Under the pieces are notes generated by a model. It had not been told where the DNA came from and did no database searches. It worked only from the letters and a program-made list of their open reading frames with translations. Below are positions 10,041 through 20,341 of a stretch of 64,000 nucleotides of DNA, one piece after another. The stretch covers positions 95,826 to 159,825 of the forward strand of contig NZ_RBZQ01000010.1 of NCBI RefSeq assembly GCF_003640395.1, given 5' to 3'. Each line of letters starts with the position of its first letter. Position 1 is the first letter of the stretch. This DNA comes from Stutzerimonas urumqiensis. Lineage in GTDB: Bacteria > Pseudomonadota > Gammaproteobacteria > Pseudomonadales > Pseudomonadaceae. A program made the translations under genes and the position numbers.

Positions 10041-10070
10041 AAAAGCCGACCAACAGGTCGGCTTTTTTTT
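10041..10070. terminator. Strong intrinsic terminator after oprI (bidirectional)
   Basis: AAAAGCCGACC / GGTCGGCTTTT stem with ACAA-like loop and eight T residues on the plus strand; four A residues at the left arm let it also work for the opposing transpeptidase gene. Confidence 0.9.
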
Positions 10071-10086
10071 GCCCGCGAATCGGGGC

Positions 10087-11040
10087 TCAGTGGATCGAGG
10101 AAGTAGCCAGCGCGGGCTGAGGTTCAGCGATCTGCACCGGCAAGCCATCCTCGGCTGCGATGATGTCCCGGATCATTTCCCAGTCCAGATGCAGCGTAGT
10201 CGGGTCTTCGTCGCGCTTGAGCAAGGTGTTGATCACCGTTGCGTGCTTGTCCATCAGCGACAGCTCCTGGTCCGACTCCAGCGGCGCATGCGCTTCGAGG
10301 TAGACCCTGCCGCCGCTCACGCCGAATTTGTACGGCTCGTCGATGATCCGCACCTTGGTACCGACCGGCACCATGTCGGCCAGCGCCAGGATGTTGTGGT
10401 TGAGCATGCGGAAACAGCCGTGGCTGACGCGCGTGCCGATACCGAAATTCTTGTTCGAGCCATGAATGAGATAACCGGGAAGCGCCAGGCCCATCTTGTA
10501 AGGTCCGAGCGGGTTGTCCGGCCCCGGCGGTACGACCCGCGGGAGCGGATCACCTTCAGCGGCATGCTCCTCGCGAATGGATTGCGGCGGATACCAGGCC
10601 GGGTTCGGCGTCTTGGCCGTGACACGCGTCTGCCCGATGGGCGATCCCCAGCCCTCGCGACCGATGCCTAGCGGAAAGGTATGAACGACGCTCTGGCCCT
10701 CAGGAAAGTAATAGAGGCGATATTCGGCGAGGTTGATGACGATGCCTTCGCGCGGGCCCGGCGGCAGAATGAAGCGGGTCGGGAGGATGATCTCGGTTCC
10801 TTCGCCCGGCAGCCACGGATCGACGCCAGGATTGGCCGCGACCATTTCCAGGTAGCCAAGATCGTTGGCTTCGCCCAGATCCGCGAAGGTGTCCTCGTAC
10901 TTGGCCGTAACCACCTGAACCTGGCCGACGATATCCTCACCTTCCGGCGGCAACGGCAATTCGAGCGCCAACGCCGATCCCGATGCCAACAAGGCAGACA
11001 GGGAAACACAACGAGCGACCACAGACGCACGGGACAACAT
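10087..11040 (-). CDS. L,D-transpeptidase (ErfK/YbiS/YcfS/YnhG family)
   Basis: 317 residues. A signal peptide occupies about residues 1-25. A LysM-like region follows (~36-85), then the YkuD catalytic domain (~97-240) with HGSNKNFGIGTRVSHGCFRM, where His207 and Cys209 belong to the SHGC active-site motif. Enzymes of this family make 3-3 crosslinks or attach Braun lipoprotein to peptidoglycan in the periplasm. Lying beside oprI, it may attach OprI, but that is inference. The start has AAAGGA about 8 nt upstream. A C-terminal extension of ~70 residues follows the catalytic domain. Confidence 0.9.
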   Translation of the reverse strand: MLSRASVVARCVSLSALLASGSALALELPLPPEGEDIVGQVQVVTAKYEDTFADLGEANDLGYLEMVAANPGVDPWLPGEGTEIILPTRFILPPGPREGIVINLAEYRLYYFPEGQSVVHTFPLGIGREGWGSPIGQTRVTAKTPNPAWYPPQSIREEHAAEGDPLPRVVPPGPDNPLGPYKMGLALPGYLIHGSNKNFGIGTRVSHGCFRMLNHNILALADMVPVGTKVRIIDEPYKFGVSGGRVYLEAHAPLESDQELSLMDKHATVINTLLKRDEDPTTLHLDWEMIRDIIAAEDGLPVQIAEPQPALATSSIH

Positions 11041-11106
11041 TCGAACATCCTTTGCAGCGGAAAGTAGGAGCCGCGATTGTACACCGCGTCGGTAAGTGGC
11101 CGGGAG

Positions 11107-11388
11107 CTACCAGGCGCTCGGCGGTATCAGCAGCCCCTTTCGAGCCTCCGACAGCAAGCCGCGACAGGACGGACAGACGCGCCGATCGCGCATCAGTGAT
11201 CGATCCAGATCGCGCCAGCGAGGGCTGGCCGGCAGCAGACTGCCGCACAGCGTACGGTCACCGAAGCCGCTCAGCTCCAGTTGACGCGCAACCAGGTGGA
11301 GGCGATTTTCGCGGCATGCGAACAGATCGAATTGCTCGTCAGGCTCGATGAGCTGATAACAGTGGTAACTCGAACCAGTGCGAGGCAT
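11107..11388 (-). CDS. Conserved hypothetical protein with cysteine pairs
   Basis: 93 residues. The ATG at 11388 has GGAGGAG about 6 nt upstream. No named domain was recognised. Visible features are scattered cysteines, including a C-terminal VCPSCRGLL (CxxC) and an earlier TLCGSLLP, which could form a small zinc site. It sits between the L,D-transpeptidase and tesA on the same strand, in an order that I recall as conserved in other pseudomonads, which supports a real gene. Function unknown. Confidence 0.65.
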   Translation of the reverse strand: MPRTGSSYHCYQLIEPDEQFDLFACRENRLHLVARQLELSGFGDRTLCGSLLPASPRWRDLDRSLMRDRRVCPSCRGLLSEARKGLLIPPSAW

Positions 11389-11433
11389 CCGTCGCTCCTC
11401 CCGGGGGCGCGCGAAATTAGCCGCAGCGGGCGC

Positions 11434-12039
11434 TCAAAGCAAGGGCTCGAGCGCCTCCCAGGCGTTATCGAGCAGCCGCTCCTGGGCCTGGGCCGTCGGG
11501 TGCACGCCGTCGTGCTGCATCAGACCCGGCACCCCACCGACGCCTTCGAGGAAGAACGGCACATAGGCGACATCGGCCTCTTCGGCCAGCGAATCGAAGG
11601 CCTCGGCATACGCCTCGGTATAACGCGCGCCCAGGTTGGGCGGCATGCGCATGCCGAGCAATACCACCTCGGCACCCGACTCCCTCGATCGCTCGATCAT
11701 CGCCGCAAGATTCTGTTTCATTTGCAGCGGAGGCTGGCCTCGCAGGCCATCGTTGCCGCCGAGCTCCAGGACGACCACGTCCGGGTCATGCTCGGCAAGC
11801 AGCCGCGGAAGCCTGGAAAGCCCGCCAGCCGTGGTGTCGCCACTGATCGAGGCATTGATGACGTCATGCGATTCGTTCTGGCGCGCGAGGCGTTTTTCCA
11901 GCAACGACACCCAGCCCTGCTCGATTTCCAGGCCGAAAGCCGCGCTGATACTATCCCCGACCACCAGCACCGTTTCGGCCGCCGCCCCCTGCGCCCACAT
12001 CATCGAAGCCAGGATCAGGCCATTCAACCACGTTCGCAT
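11434..12039 (-). CDS. tesA: Multifunctional acyl-CoA thioesterase I / protease I / lysophospholipase L1
   Basis: 201 residues from the ATG at 12039, which has GAGG 6 nt upstream and begins a signal peptide (MRTWLNGLILASMMWAQGAA). A longer frame to 12195 overlaps the divergent gene and is rejected. It is an SGNH hydrolase: block I VVGDSISAAFG (Ser30), block III GGNDGLRG, and the C-terminal pair in HDGVHPTAQ. It hydrolyses acyl-CoA and lysophospholipid esters in the periplasm. Divergent from the ABC transporter genes, with just 10 bp between the two start codons, as in the classic tesA-ybbA arrangement. Confidence 0.93.
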   Translation of the reverse strand: MRTWLNGLILASMMWAQGAAAETVLVVGDSISAAFGLEIEQGWVSLLEKRLARQNESHDVINASISGDTTAGGLSRLPRLLAEHDPDVVVLELGGNDGLRGQPPLQMKQNLAAMIERSRESGAEVVLLGMRMPPNLGARYTEAYAEAFDSLAEEADVAYVPFFLEGVGGVPGLMQHDGVHPTAQAQERLLDNAWEALEPLL

Positions 12040-12049
12040 CGGAAACCTC

Positions 12050-12733
12050 ATGACCGCCATTCTCAGTGCCCGGAACCTTAACAAAGTGGTCCCCAGCGCG
12101 GAAGGCGCGCTCCAGATACTCAGCGACCTGACCCTGACGCTCGACAAAGGCGACAGCCTCGCCATCGTCGGCACCTCCGGTTCGGGCAAGTCCACGCTGC
12201 TCGGTCTGCTGGCCGGGCTCGACCTGCCCAGCAGCGGCGAGGTGTCGCTGGCCGGTCACTCGCTCACCGGGCTGAACGAAGACCAACGCGCCCAACTCCG
12301 GGCCGAGCACGTCGGGTTCGTCTTTCAGTCCTTCCAGTTGCTCGACAGTCTCGACGCGCTGGAAAACGTCATGCTGCCGCTCGAACTGGAAGGCGCGACG
12401 GACGCGCGCCAGCGGGCCAGCGCCCTGCTCGAGCGCGTCGGGCTCAGTGCGCGCCTGCATCACTACCCGCGCCAACTGTCGGGCGGGGAACAGCAGCGAG
12501 TAGCCCTGGCGCGCGCCTTTGCCGCCGACCCGGACGTCCTGTTCGCCGACGAACCCACCGGCAACCTGGACAGCCAGACCGGCGCCCACATCACCGATCT
12601 GTTGTTCGAGCTCAACCGTGAACGCGGCACTACGCTGGTCCTGGTCACGCACGACGAGCGCCTGGCGCGGCGCTGCGAGCGGCAGTTGCGTCTGGAGGCG
12701 GGCCGGGTCGTCGAGGCTGAGGCCGTCCAATGA
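12050..12733 (+). CDS. ybbA: ABC transporter ATP-binding protein (YbbA/LolD-like)
   Basis: 227 residues from the ATG at 12050 (MTAILSARNLNKVV); upstream frame extension is antisense to tesA and rejected. It carries Walker A GTSGSGKST, the signature LSGGEQQRVALARA, Walker B VLFADEPTGNLDS and the switch histidine VLVTHD, which makes it a MacB/LolD-type ATPase. It overlaps the permease by ATGA, so the two form one transporter. The family is implicated in moving lipophilic molecules or working with envelope enzymes; the substrate is unknown. Confidence 0.9.
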   Translation: MTAILSARNLNKVVPSAEGALQILSDLTLTLDKGDSLAIVGTSGSGKSTLLGLLAGLDLPSSGEVSLAGHSLTGLNEDQRAQLRAEHVGFVFQSFQLLDSLDALENVMLPLELEGATDARQRASALLERVGLSARLHHYPRQLSGGEQQRVALARAFAADPDVLFADEPTGNLDSQTGAHITDLLFELNRERGTTLVLVTHDERLARRCERQLRLEAGRVVEAEAVQ

Positions 12734-15234
12734 CGAAGCTGCCCCTGGCCCGCCTCGTCCTGCTCGCACTTCGGCAACTGTGGCGCGATACGCGTGCCGG
12801 TGAGCTGCATGTCCTGTTCGCCGCGCTGGTCATCGCCGTCGCGGCGAGCACGGCCATTGGCTATTTCAGCGGTCGCCTGAACGACGCGATGCAGTTGCGC
12901 GCGACCGAATTCCTTGGCGCGGACCTGGTATTGCGCGGCAGCGCGCCGACCGTACCGGCGCAGATCGACGCCGGGCTGGCGGCGGGTCTGGATCATGCCC
13001 GGACTGTCGAGTTTTCCAGCGTGGTCGCGACCGACGAGACGCTCCAGCTGTCGAGCGTCAAGGCAGCGGATGCGGCGTACCCGCTGCGCGGCGAGTTGCG
13101 CAGCGCGGCCGAACCCTTCGGGCCGGAGACAGCCGGCGGCGGGCCTGCGCCGGGCGAAGCCTGGGCGGAGGCGCGGTTGTTCACCGTGCTGGGACTGTCG
13201 ATTGGCGACCACATCGAAGTCGGCCGCAAGCCGCTACGCCTGACCCGCGTGCTGACGTACGAGCCCGACCGGGTCGGCGACTTCTATAGCCTGACTCCCC
13301 GCGTGCTGATGAACCTCGACGACCTGCCGGACACCGGGGTCATCCAACCCGGCAGCCGGGTCCGCTATCGCGACCTGTGGCGGGGATCGCCGTCGGCGCT
13401 CCAGGCATACCGGAGCCAGGTGGAACCCTCGCTCGAGGCCCATCAGCGCCTCGAAACGGCGGAGGACGGCAATCGCCAGATCGGTAACGCGCTGGGACGC
13501 GCCGAGCGCTATCTCAATCTCGCCAGCCTCGCGGCGATCCTGCTGGCGGGCATGGCCGTCGCGCTGTCGGCCAATCGCTTCGCCAATCGACGCCTGGACG
13601 CCAGCGCCCTGCTCCGCTGCCTCGGCCTGACGCGCCGTGACGTGATGGTCCTGTACATGTTGCAACTCGGCGTGCTCGGCCTGTGCGCCAGCCTGGTCGG
13701 GGCCGGCCTCGGCTGGCTGACCCAGCTCGGCCTGTTCGGCGTGCTCGACGGGCTGATTGTCCAGACCATTCCCTCCGGCTCCCTATGGCCGGCGCTGGCC
13801 GGAATCGCCACCGGTCTCGTCGCGCTCGCCGGCTTCGCGCTGCCGCCGCTGGCAGCGCTCGGCCGGGTTCCGCCGTTGCGGGTGCTGCGCCGCGATCTGC
13901 TGCCGGTGCCGCCCAGCAGCTGGGTGATCTACGGCGCTGCGCTGCTCGCGCTGGCGCTGATCATGTGGCGGCTGAGCCTGGACCTCAAGATCACCCTGGC
14001 CCTGCTTGCCGGAGGCCTGGTCGCCGTCGTGCTGCTGGGTGGCGCGCTGATGCTGGCGCTCAAGGGCCTGCGGCGGTTGCTGGCCGGCGCGCCCCTCCCC
14101 TGGCGGCTGGGTCTTGGCCAGTTGCTGCGCCATCCGCTTGCCGCAGCCGGGCAATCGCTGGCGTTTGGCTTGATCCTGCTCGCGATGGCGCTGGTCGCGC
14201 TGCTTCGCGGTGAGCTGCTGGACACCTGGCAAGATCAATTGCCGGACAACGCACCCAACCATTTCGTCCTCAACGTGCTGCCAGCCGATGTCGAGGCCTT
14301 CGGCGCGCGGGTATCGGCCCTTTCGGACTTCGCCGCACCGCTCTACCCGGTCGTGCCGGGCCGGCTGACCGCCATCAACGGCGAACCGGTGCGCGAGCTG
14401 GTCAGCAAGGACACGCGTGGCGACCGCGCGACACGGCGCGACCTCAGCCTGACCTGGGCAGCCGGGCTGCCCGACGGCAACCGGGTCGTCGCAGGTCATT
14501 GGTGGGACGAGGATGCCGAAAGCACCGCGCCCGGCGTGTCGGTCGAAAGCGAGCTCGCTGAAAGCCTGAACCTGCAACTGGGTGACCGACTCACCTTCTC
14601 GGTCGGCGGGCTCGAGCGAGACGCCCGTGTCACCAACCTGCGGGAAGTCGACTGGGACAGCTTCCAGCCCAACTTCTACATGATCTTCGAGCCGGGCACC
14701 TTGCAGGACATCCCGGCCACCTACATGACCAGCTTCCATGCGCCCGCGGGCAGCGAGCAGGCGCTGGTCGACCTGGCACGCGCCTTTCCCTCCATCACCT
14801 TGCTTCAGGTCGAGGCGCTGCTCGCCCAGCTACGCGGCATCATTGCGCAGGTCTCGCTGGCGGTTGAATGCGTGCTGCTGTTCGTGCTCGCCGCCGGGCT
14901 TGCGGTGCTGTTCGCCGGCCTGCAGGCCACGCTGGACGAGCGCATCCGGCAAGGCGCCCTGCTCCGCGCGCTCGGTGCCCGGCGCGATCTGCTGGTCCGT
15001 GCGCGGCGCACCGAGTTCGGTCTGCTCGGCGCATCGAGTGGCCTGCTGGCGGCGATAGGCTGCGAGGCGGTGAGCGCGTTGCTGTACCGCTTCGCCTTCG
15101 ACCTCGAATGGCATCCGCATCCCTGGCTGTTGCTGCTGCCGCTGTTGGGTGCGCTGCTGGTCGGCGGAGCCGGCGTCATCGGTACCCGCCGCGCCCTGAA
15201 CGCGACGCCGCTGGGTGTCCTTCGCGAGAGCTGA
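12730..15234 (+). CDS. ybbP: ABC transporter permease, FtsX-like (YbbP)
   Basis: 834 residues. There is one N-terminal transmembrane segment after ~25 residues and a large periplasmic domain, then a first FtsX-like helix group (~255-410), further helices (~395-500), a second large periplasmic domain (~500-690), and a C-terminal FtsX group of three helices. The ten-helix duplicated layout is that of YbbP. It is translationally coupled to the ATPase through ATGA. An inner-membrane transporter of unknown substrate, associated by position with tesA. Confidence 0.9.
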   Translation: MTKLPLARLVLLALRQLWRDTRAGELHVLFAALVIAVAASTAIGYFSGRLNDAMQLRATEFLGADLVLRGSAPTVPAQIDAGLAAGLDHARTVEFSSVVATDETLQLSSVKAADAAYPLRGELRSAAEPFGPETAGGGPAPGEAWAEARLFTVLGLSIGDHIEVGRKPLRLTRVLTYEPDRVGDFYSLTPRVLMNLDDLPDTGVIQPGSRVRYRDLWRGSPSALQAYRSQVEPSLEAHQRLETAEDGNRQIGNALGRAERYLNLASLAAILLAGMAVALSANRFANRRLDASALLRCLGLTRRDVMVLYMLQLGVLGLCASLVGAGLGWLTQLGLFGVLDGLIVQTIPSGSLWPALAGIATGLVALAGFALPPLAALGRVPPLRVLRRDLLPVPPSSWVIYGAALLALALIMWRLSLDLKITLALLAGGLVAVVLLGGALMLALKGLRRLLAGAPLPWRLGLGQLLRHPLAAAGQSLAFGLILLAMALVALLRGELLDTWQDQLPDNAPNHFVLNVLPADVEAFGARVSALSDFAAPLYPVVPGRLTAINGEPVRELVSKDTRGDRATRRDLSLTWAAGLPDGNRVVAGHWWDEDAESTAPGVSVESELAESLNLQLGDRLTFSVGGLERDARVTNLREVDWDSFQPNFYMIFEPGTLQDIPATYMTSFHAPAGSEQALVDLARAFPSITLLQVEALLAQLRGIIAQVSLAVECVLLFVLAAGLAVLFAGLQATLDERIRQGALLRALGARRDLLVRARRTEFGLLGASSGLLAAIGCEAVSALLYRFAFDLEWHPHPWLLLLPLLGALLVGGAGVIGTRRALNATPLGVLRES

Positions 15235-15272
15235 GGCGATAGACTCCGCGCTTCGTCACCCTGAGGATCGCC

Positions 15273-15785
15273 ATGAGCCGCTATCGCCCGCCCCGTACCG
15301 CCGGCACACCGCTGATCACGCCTGAAGGCGAGGCCCGCCTGCGCGCCGAGTTGCACGAGCTCTGGCACGTTCGCCGTCCGCAAGTGACGCAGGCGGTGAG
15401 CGAGGCCGCCGCACTTGGCGATCGATCGGAAAACGCCGAATACATCTACGGCAAGAAGATGCTGCGCGAGATCGACAGCCGAGTTCGTTTCCTCACCAAG
15501 CGGCTGGAAAAGCTCAAGGTCGTTCGCGAGCACCCAAGCGATCCGGGCAAGGTGTACTTCGGCGCCTGGATCACGCTGGAGGACGAAGCCGGCGAACAGA
15601 CCCGCTACCGGATCGTCGGTCCTGACGAGCTCGATCTGAAACAGGGGCTGATCAGCATCGATTCGCCGCTGGCCCGCGCACTGGTCGGCAAGCCCCTCGA
15701 TGCCGAGGTGCTGGTGCAGACGCCCACTGGCACCAGGGCCTGGTACATCGTGGCGATCGAATACCGGGACCAGACCTTCAGTTAG
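15273..15785 (+). CDS. greB: Transcription elongation factor GreB
   Basis: 170 residues. An N-terminal coiled coil (residues ~15-85) carries the acidic tip region with [14 protein letters not shown], the conserved Gre signature, followed by a C-terminal FKBP-like domain. It binds the RNA polymerase secondary channel and stimulates cleavage of backtracked transcripts. The basic N-terminus and the GKKMLREID segment fit GreB better than GreA. The gene lies 38 bp after ybbP on the same strand. Confidence 0.93.
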   Translation: MSRYRPPRTAGTPLITPEGEARLRAELHELWHVRRPQVTQAVSEAAALGDRSENAEYIYGKKMLREIDSRVRFLTKRLEKLKVVREHPSDPGKVYFGAWITLEDEAGEQTRYRIVGPDELDLKQGLISIDSPLARALVGKPLDAEVLVQTPTGTRAWYIVAIEYRDQTFS

Positions 15786-15981
15786 TGACCATTCAGTCAC
15801 CATCTGGCAGGCATCTTCCACGATTGGGCAGCGATACAAGCGCCAACGTGCCGACTATCACTTTCCGAAACGCTGCGACCGTACCCCTCGGTAACAGGTA
15901 ACCCGCGGCAGGGTGTTGGCCCGGTTCGTCCCGGCGGCTCGATGAGTCGTTCCAGAGCGCCCCAACGACCGGCATCGCCTA

Positions 15982-17017
<1,036 letters not shown>

Positions 17018-17025
17018 GCGAGCCC

Positions 17026-17047
17026 GCCAGGGCGGCAACGCCCTGGC
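17026..17047 (+). other. Intergenic hairpin between lipA and lifO
   Basis: Perfect 9-bp stem GCCAGGGCG / CGCCCTGGC closed by a GCAA (GNRA) tetraloop, 9 bp after the lipA stop and just before the lifO ribosome site GGAGG (17051-17055). There is no T-run, so RNA stabilisation or partial attenuation seems likelier than full termination. Confidence 0.6.
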
Positions 17048-17059
17048 TTCGGAGGTCAT

Positions 17060-18082
17060 GTGAAAAAACTCCTGCTGCTTTGCGCGTTCGTCTTCGCCTT
17101 CATCGTCGGCATCTGGCTGTTCCAACCGACCGACCCGACGCTTGCCGAGACGACGCCACCACCAACGGCGCGAACCGAGCGCACAGAGGCCACCCGGCCC
17201 CGCCCTGCCGCGCCCGAGCGCACCGTGCAGGCACCGGCCAAGGTCGCCGGGCTGCCGCCGTCCTTCCGCGGAACGACGCTCGACGGCGCCCTGCCTGTCG
17301 ACGCCAACGGCCAGCTCATCGTCTGCCTCGAGGTTCGGCAGCTGTTCGATTACTTCCTCAGCGCCCTTGGCGAAGAATCGTTGCAGGCCAGCGTCGACCG
17401 CCTGCGCCGTTACATCACTGGCCAGCTCGAAGCGCCGGCACGCGCGCAGGCGCTGGCGTTGCTGGACGACTACCTCACGTACAAGCGCGCCCTCCTGGAC
17501 GTGGATCGCGCGCAGCCGCGTGTCGCCGATCTCGCCGCCCTGCGCCAGCGTCACGGGCAGGTGCGTGCGCTGCGCGCCTCGATCTTCAGCGTGGCGGCGC
17601 ATGAGGCGTTCTTCGGCTTCGAGGAAGCGCGCGATGGCTATGCGCTTCAGCGGCTCGCGATCGTGCACGATACGACGCTGTCCGCGCAGGCCAAGGGCGA
17701 GGCGATCGACCGCCTGCGCGCCGGTGTGCCGGATGACGTTCAGTCCAGCCTCGTTCCGCAGTTGCAACAGGAATTGCGCAGTCGCACCGCCCGTCTGCGT
17801 GCCGAAGGCGCCACGCCGCAGGCGCTCAGGGCGATGCGTCAGCAACTGGTTGGAGCCCAGGCAACGGCCCGGCTGGAAGCGCTGGATGCGCAACGGCAGG
17901 GATGGCAGGGACGCGTCTCGCGCTTCCTGGCCGACAAGGCCCGGCTCGAGCGCACTTCGGGACTGGCCGCGAGCGAGCGGCAGGTCGCGATCGAGCGAAT
18001 GATGGCCGAACGCTTCAGTCCGCAGGAGCGGCTACGGCTGGCGGGCAGCGTTCAGCTGGCGCAGCGGGATGACGAGGGCTGA
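17060..18082 (+). CDS. lifO: Lipase-specific foldase (lipase chaperone)
   Basis: 340 residues from the GTG at 17060, which has GGAGG 4 nt upstream; an overlapping ATG at 17058 is out of frame and stops at once. An N-terminal membrane anchor (LLLLCAFVFAFIVGIWLF) is followed by a Pro/Thr-rich linker (~25-60) and then a helical periplasmic domain. The conserved foldase motif region is seen as LPPSFRGTTLDG (RxxFDY-type context, with LFDYFLSALGEE after it). It folds LipA in the periplasm. It ends 2 bp from the convergent mltF stop. Confidence 0.93.
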   Translation: MKKLLLLCAFVFAFIVGIWLFQPTDPTLAETTPPPTARTERTEATRPRPAAPERTVQAPAKVAGLPPSFRGTTLDGALPVDANGQLIVCLEVRQLFDYFLSALGEESLQASVDRLRRYITGQLEAPARAQALALLDDYLTYKRALLDVDRAQPRVADLAALRQRHGQVRALRASIFSVAAHEAFFGFEEARDGYALQRLAIVHDTTLSAQAKGEAIDRLRAGVPDDVQSSLVPQLQQELRSRTARLRAEGATPQALRAMRQQLVGAQATARLEALDAQRQGWQGRVSRFLADKARLERTSGLAASERQVAIERMMAERFSPQERLRLAGSVQLAQRDDEG

Positions 18083-18084
18083 AC

Positions 18085-19509
18085 TCAGTTGGACGCGCTG
18101 CGGCGGCCGGCTTCGAGCAGGACCCGCTCACGCGCGTAGGCCTGGTAGTACTTGTTCACGCTGTTGACGTAGCTCACCACGCCCATGCCGACCTGCTCCA
18201 TCGCGACCCGCTCGACCTGGAAGAACCACTGGTCCGGGTTCAAGCCGCGTCGCCGTGCCTCGGCCCGCAGGGTCTGTACCCGTTGCGGTCCCATGTTGTA
18301 GGCCGCCAGGACGAATGCCATGCGCTCGCGCTCGTTCAATTTCGGACTGGAAAAGAACTTCCGGCGGATGCTGGCGAGATACCGGGCACTGGCTTCGACG
18401 TTGTTCTCCAGCTTCGTTACGTTGCTGACACCCATGCTGCGCGCGGTCGCCGGCGTCACCTGCATCAGACCGACGGCGCCCGAGGCACCGCGGGCGGAGG
18501 GATTGAGCGTCGACTCCTTGAAGGCCAGCGCCGCGAGGTTCAGCCAGTCCAGGTCATGCGCGCTGGCATGCCGCTGCAAGGTCGCGCTGACCTTGTCCAG
18601 CCGCTGCCGGCCGGTTCGATCGAGCGGCGCCTGGACCTTGTACAGCCGCCTGTAAACCCGCACGAACGCGTCGTCGCGGTTGGCCGGTGCGCGGTAATCC
18701 TTCAGGAAGCGGTCGATGCCGGCGCGCAGCATCGGCGCTTTGCGCGCGGTGTACCAGTTCATGTCATCGGGCTCACCGAAGGCGATCCGGGGATCGATCC
18801 GCAGCTTCGGCATCACCTTGGCCCAGCGTCTGGCGATGGTTTCCTCGACGACCGTGGCCGGGAAAATGCCGGCCTGCACCATCTCGAGCACATCTTCTAC
18901 CGCAAGCGTGGGGTCCACCCATTCGATCACCACCGGCGCCTTGTTGCGCGCCAGCAGGTCCCGGTTGATACGGCTCAGCACCGGCCCCGCAGCGCTGCCG
19001 GCCGACAACGCAATGCTGCGGCCCGACAGCTGATCGAGCGAACGGTAGGCTGGCCCGCCCTTGCGACCGACCAGCAGCAGGCGCACGTCATCGACCACCG
19101 GCCGTCCGCCGACCACATCCTGCTTGCCGCCACGGGGCATGCGCTCGCCGGGCGCAACGAGGTCGCCCTCGCCGCGCCGTAGCGCACCGAGCAACTGGTC
19201 CTTGGGCTTGGGAATCAGGCGGAGCCGGATCTGTGGCTTGCCAGGGTCGCGGTTGAGGTATTGCTCGAAGGCACGCAGGCGCGCGTACTCGACGCCAATG
19301 GCCTGATCCTTCACTTCGCCGGAGCTGTTGCGGCTCTGGTTGATCAGCACGCGGAGCTCGCCGACGCGCCGGATATCGGCCAGGTCGCGAACCTCCCGCG
19401 CTTGCTGGAAGGCCTCCACCGGGCCGACCGCCATGCGTGCCGCCGCCTCGCCGGTAAGGGACACCAGCAGGCAGAAAAGCAGCAGCGTCAGTCGCCGTGC
19501 GCAGACCAT
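18085..19509 (-). CDS. mltF: Membrane-bound lytic murein transglycosylase F
   Basis: 474 residues from the ATG at 19509, which begins a hydrophobic signal (MVCARRLTLLLFCLLVSLTG); the frame continues upstream to 19593 without family character. An SBP_bac_3 domain (~50-275) precedes an SLT catalytic domain (~300-440) containing ALAFKESTLNPSARGASG (catalytic Glu), AVGLMQVTP and AAYNMGPQRV. It cleaves the glycan strands of peptidoglycan to 1,6-anhydromuramyl products in the periplasm. Two-domain layout and length are as usual for MltF. Confidence 0.92.
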   Translation of the reverse strand: MVCARRLTLLLFCLLVSLTGEAAARMAVGPVEAFQQAREVRDLADIRRVGELRVLINQSRNSSGEVKDQAIGVEYARLRAFEQYLNRDPGKPQIRLRLIPKPKDQLLGALRRGEGDLVAPGERMPRGGKQDVVGGRPVVDDVRLLLVGRKGGPAYRSLDQLSGRSIALSAGSAAGPVLSRINRDLLARNKAPVVIEWVDPTLAVEDVLEMVQAGIFPATVVEETIARRWAKVMPKLRIDPRIAFGEPDDMNWYTARKAPMLRAGIDRFLKDYRAPANRDDAFVRVYRRLYKVQAPLDRTGRQRLDKVSATLQRHASAHDLDWLNLAALAFKESTLNPSARGASGAVGLMQVTPATARSMGVSNVTKLENNVEASARYLASIRRKFFSSPKLNERERMAFVLAAYNMGPQRVQTLRAEARRRGLNPDQWFFQVERVAMEQVGMGVVSYVNSVNKYYQAYARERVLLEAGRRSASN

Positions 19510-19683
19510 GTTTGCATTTCGAAAAGCCCCGTTGAAATCGCGGCTGCCGCACCGCAAGCCGCGGAGGGTCTCACACGGCGTGCCCGCCGCCAACCGCCGC
19601 CTCGTCCTTCACTTCACAAACAGCTTGCAACCGCTTGATTCATAAGGACAAGAGCAGGCGACCGCCAGTCGGGCAACGCCGTA

Positions 19684-20223
19684 TCACCACATCAGATCGT
19701 CCGGCACCTTGTAGGCTGCGTACGGATCGTCGGCATCCGGTTCTTCGGTCTGGGTGTTCAGCAACACGACCCGACGCGGATCGCGCTCCTGGATCTTCAC
19801 CGCCGCCTCGCGCGGGATGACCTCATAGCCACCGGCGTGACGAACGATGCCCAGCGAGCCGCGCGAGAGCTTGTCGCGCATCATCGCGTTGACCGACAGG
19901 CGCTTGACCTTCTTGTCGTCGACGAAGTTGTAGTAGTCCTCGGTCGTCAGCTTGGGCAGCCGGCTGCTTTCGATGAGCTGCTTGATCTGCGCGGTCCGCG
20001 CCTTCTGTTCGGCCTTTTCCTGCTGCTGGCGATTGAGCTCACGGTCACGCTCCAGCTTCTCGGCCTGGGCGGCGAGTGCGGCCTGACGCTGGGAGTCGTC
20101 CTTCTCGGCCTGGCCCTTGTTCTCCAGACGCTGCTGTTTCTGCTTCTGCTTGGTGGCCTGCTTGGCCTGCTTCTCGTTGACCAACCCAGCCTTGAGGAGC
20201 TGGTCACGGAGGGAAAGACTCAT
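19684..20223 (-). CDS. DUF2058 family protein
   Basis: 179 residues from the ATG at 20223 (MSLSLRDQLLKAGLVNEKQA); the frame open to 20502 is antisense noise. The N-terminal part (~15-95) is a long, highly charged Lys/Gln/Glu coiled coil. The C-terminal part (YYNFVDDKKVKRLSVNAMMR, GGYEVIPREAAVKI) is the conserved DUF2058 core. It is often labelled a nucleoprotein or polynucleotide-binding protein, but a defined function is not established. It lies downstream of mazG, 118 bp away, and may be in its transcript. Confidence 0.85.
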   Translation of the reverse strand: MSLSLRDQLLKAGLVNEKQAKQATKQKQKQQRLENKGQAEKDDSQRQAALAAQAEKLERDRELNRQQQEKAEQKARTAQIKQLIESSRLPKLTTEDYYNFVDDKKVKRLSVNAMMRDKLSRGSLGIVRHAGGYEVIPREAAVKIQERDPRRVVLLNTQTEEPDADDPYAAYKVPDDLMW

Positions 20224-20341
20224 GGTTCGGCTCGTCTCGTCGTGATGTGAGGTGGGACCCAGGGCGATCGCTTCATCGACCCGTGCGTGATTGTGGTGGA
20301 TGTGAAAAGCGACATCCACCCCACGGAGTCGCCAAGGGCCG

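Noticed and set aside
15837..15853. Second sigma-54-like GGGCAGCGATACAAGC upstream of lipA
   Set aside because: Neither the -24 nor the -12 element has the invariant GG/GC spacing.
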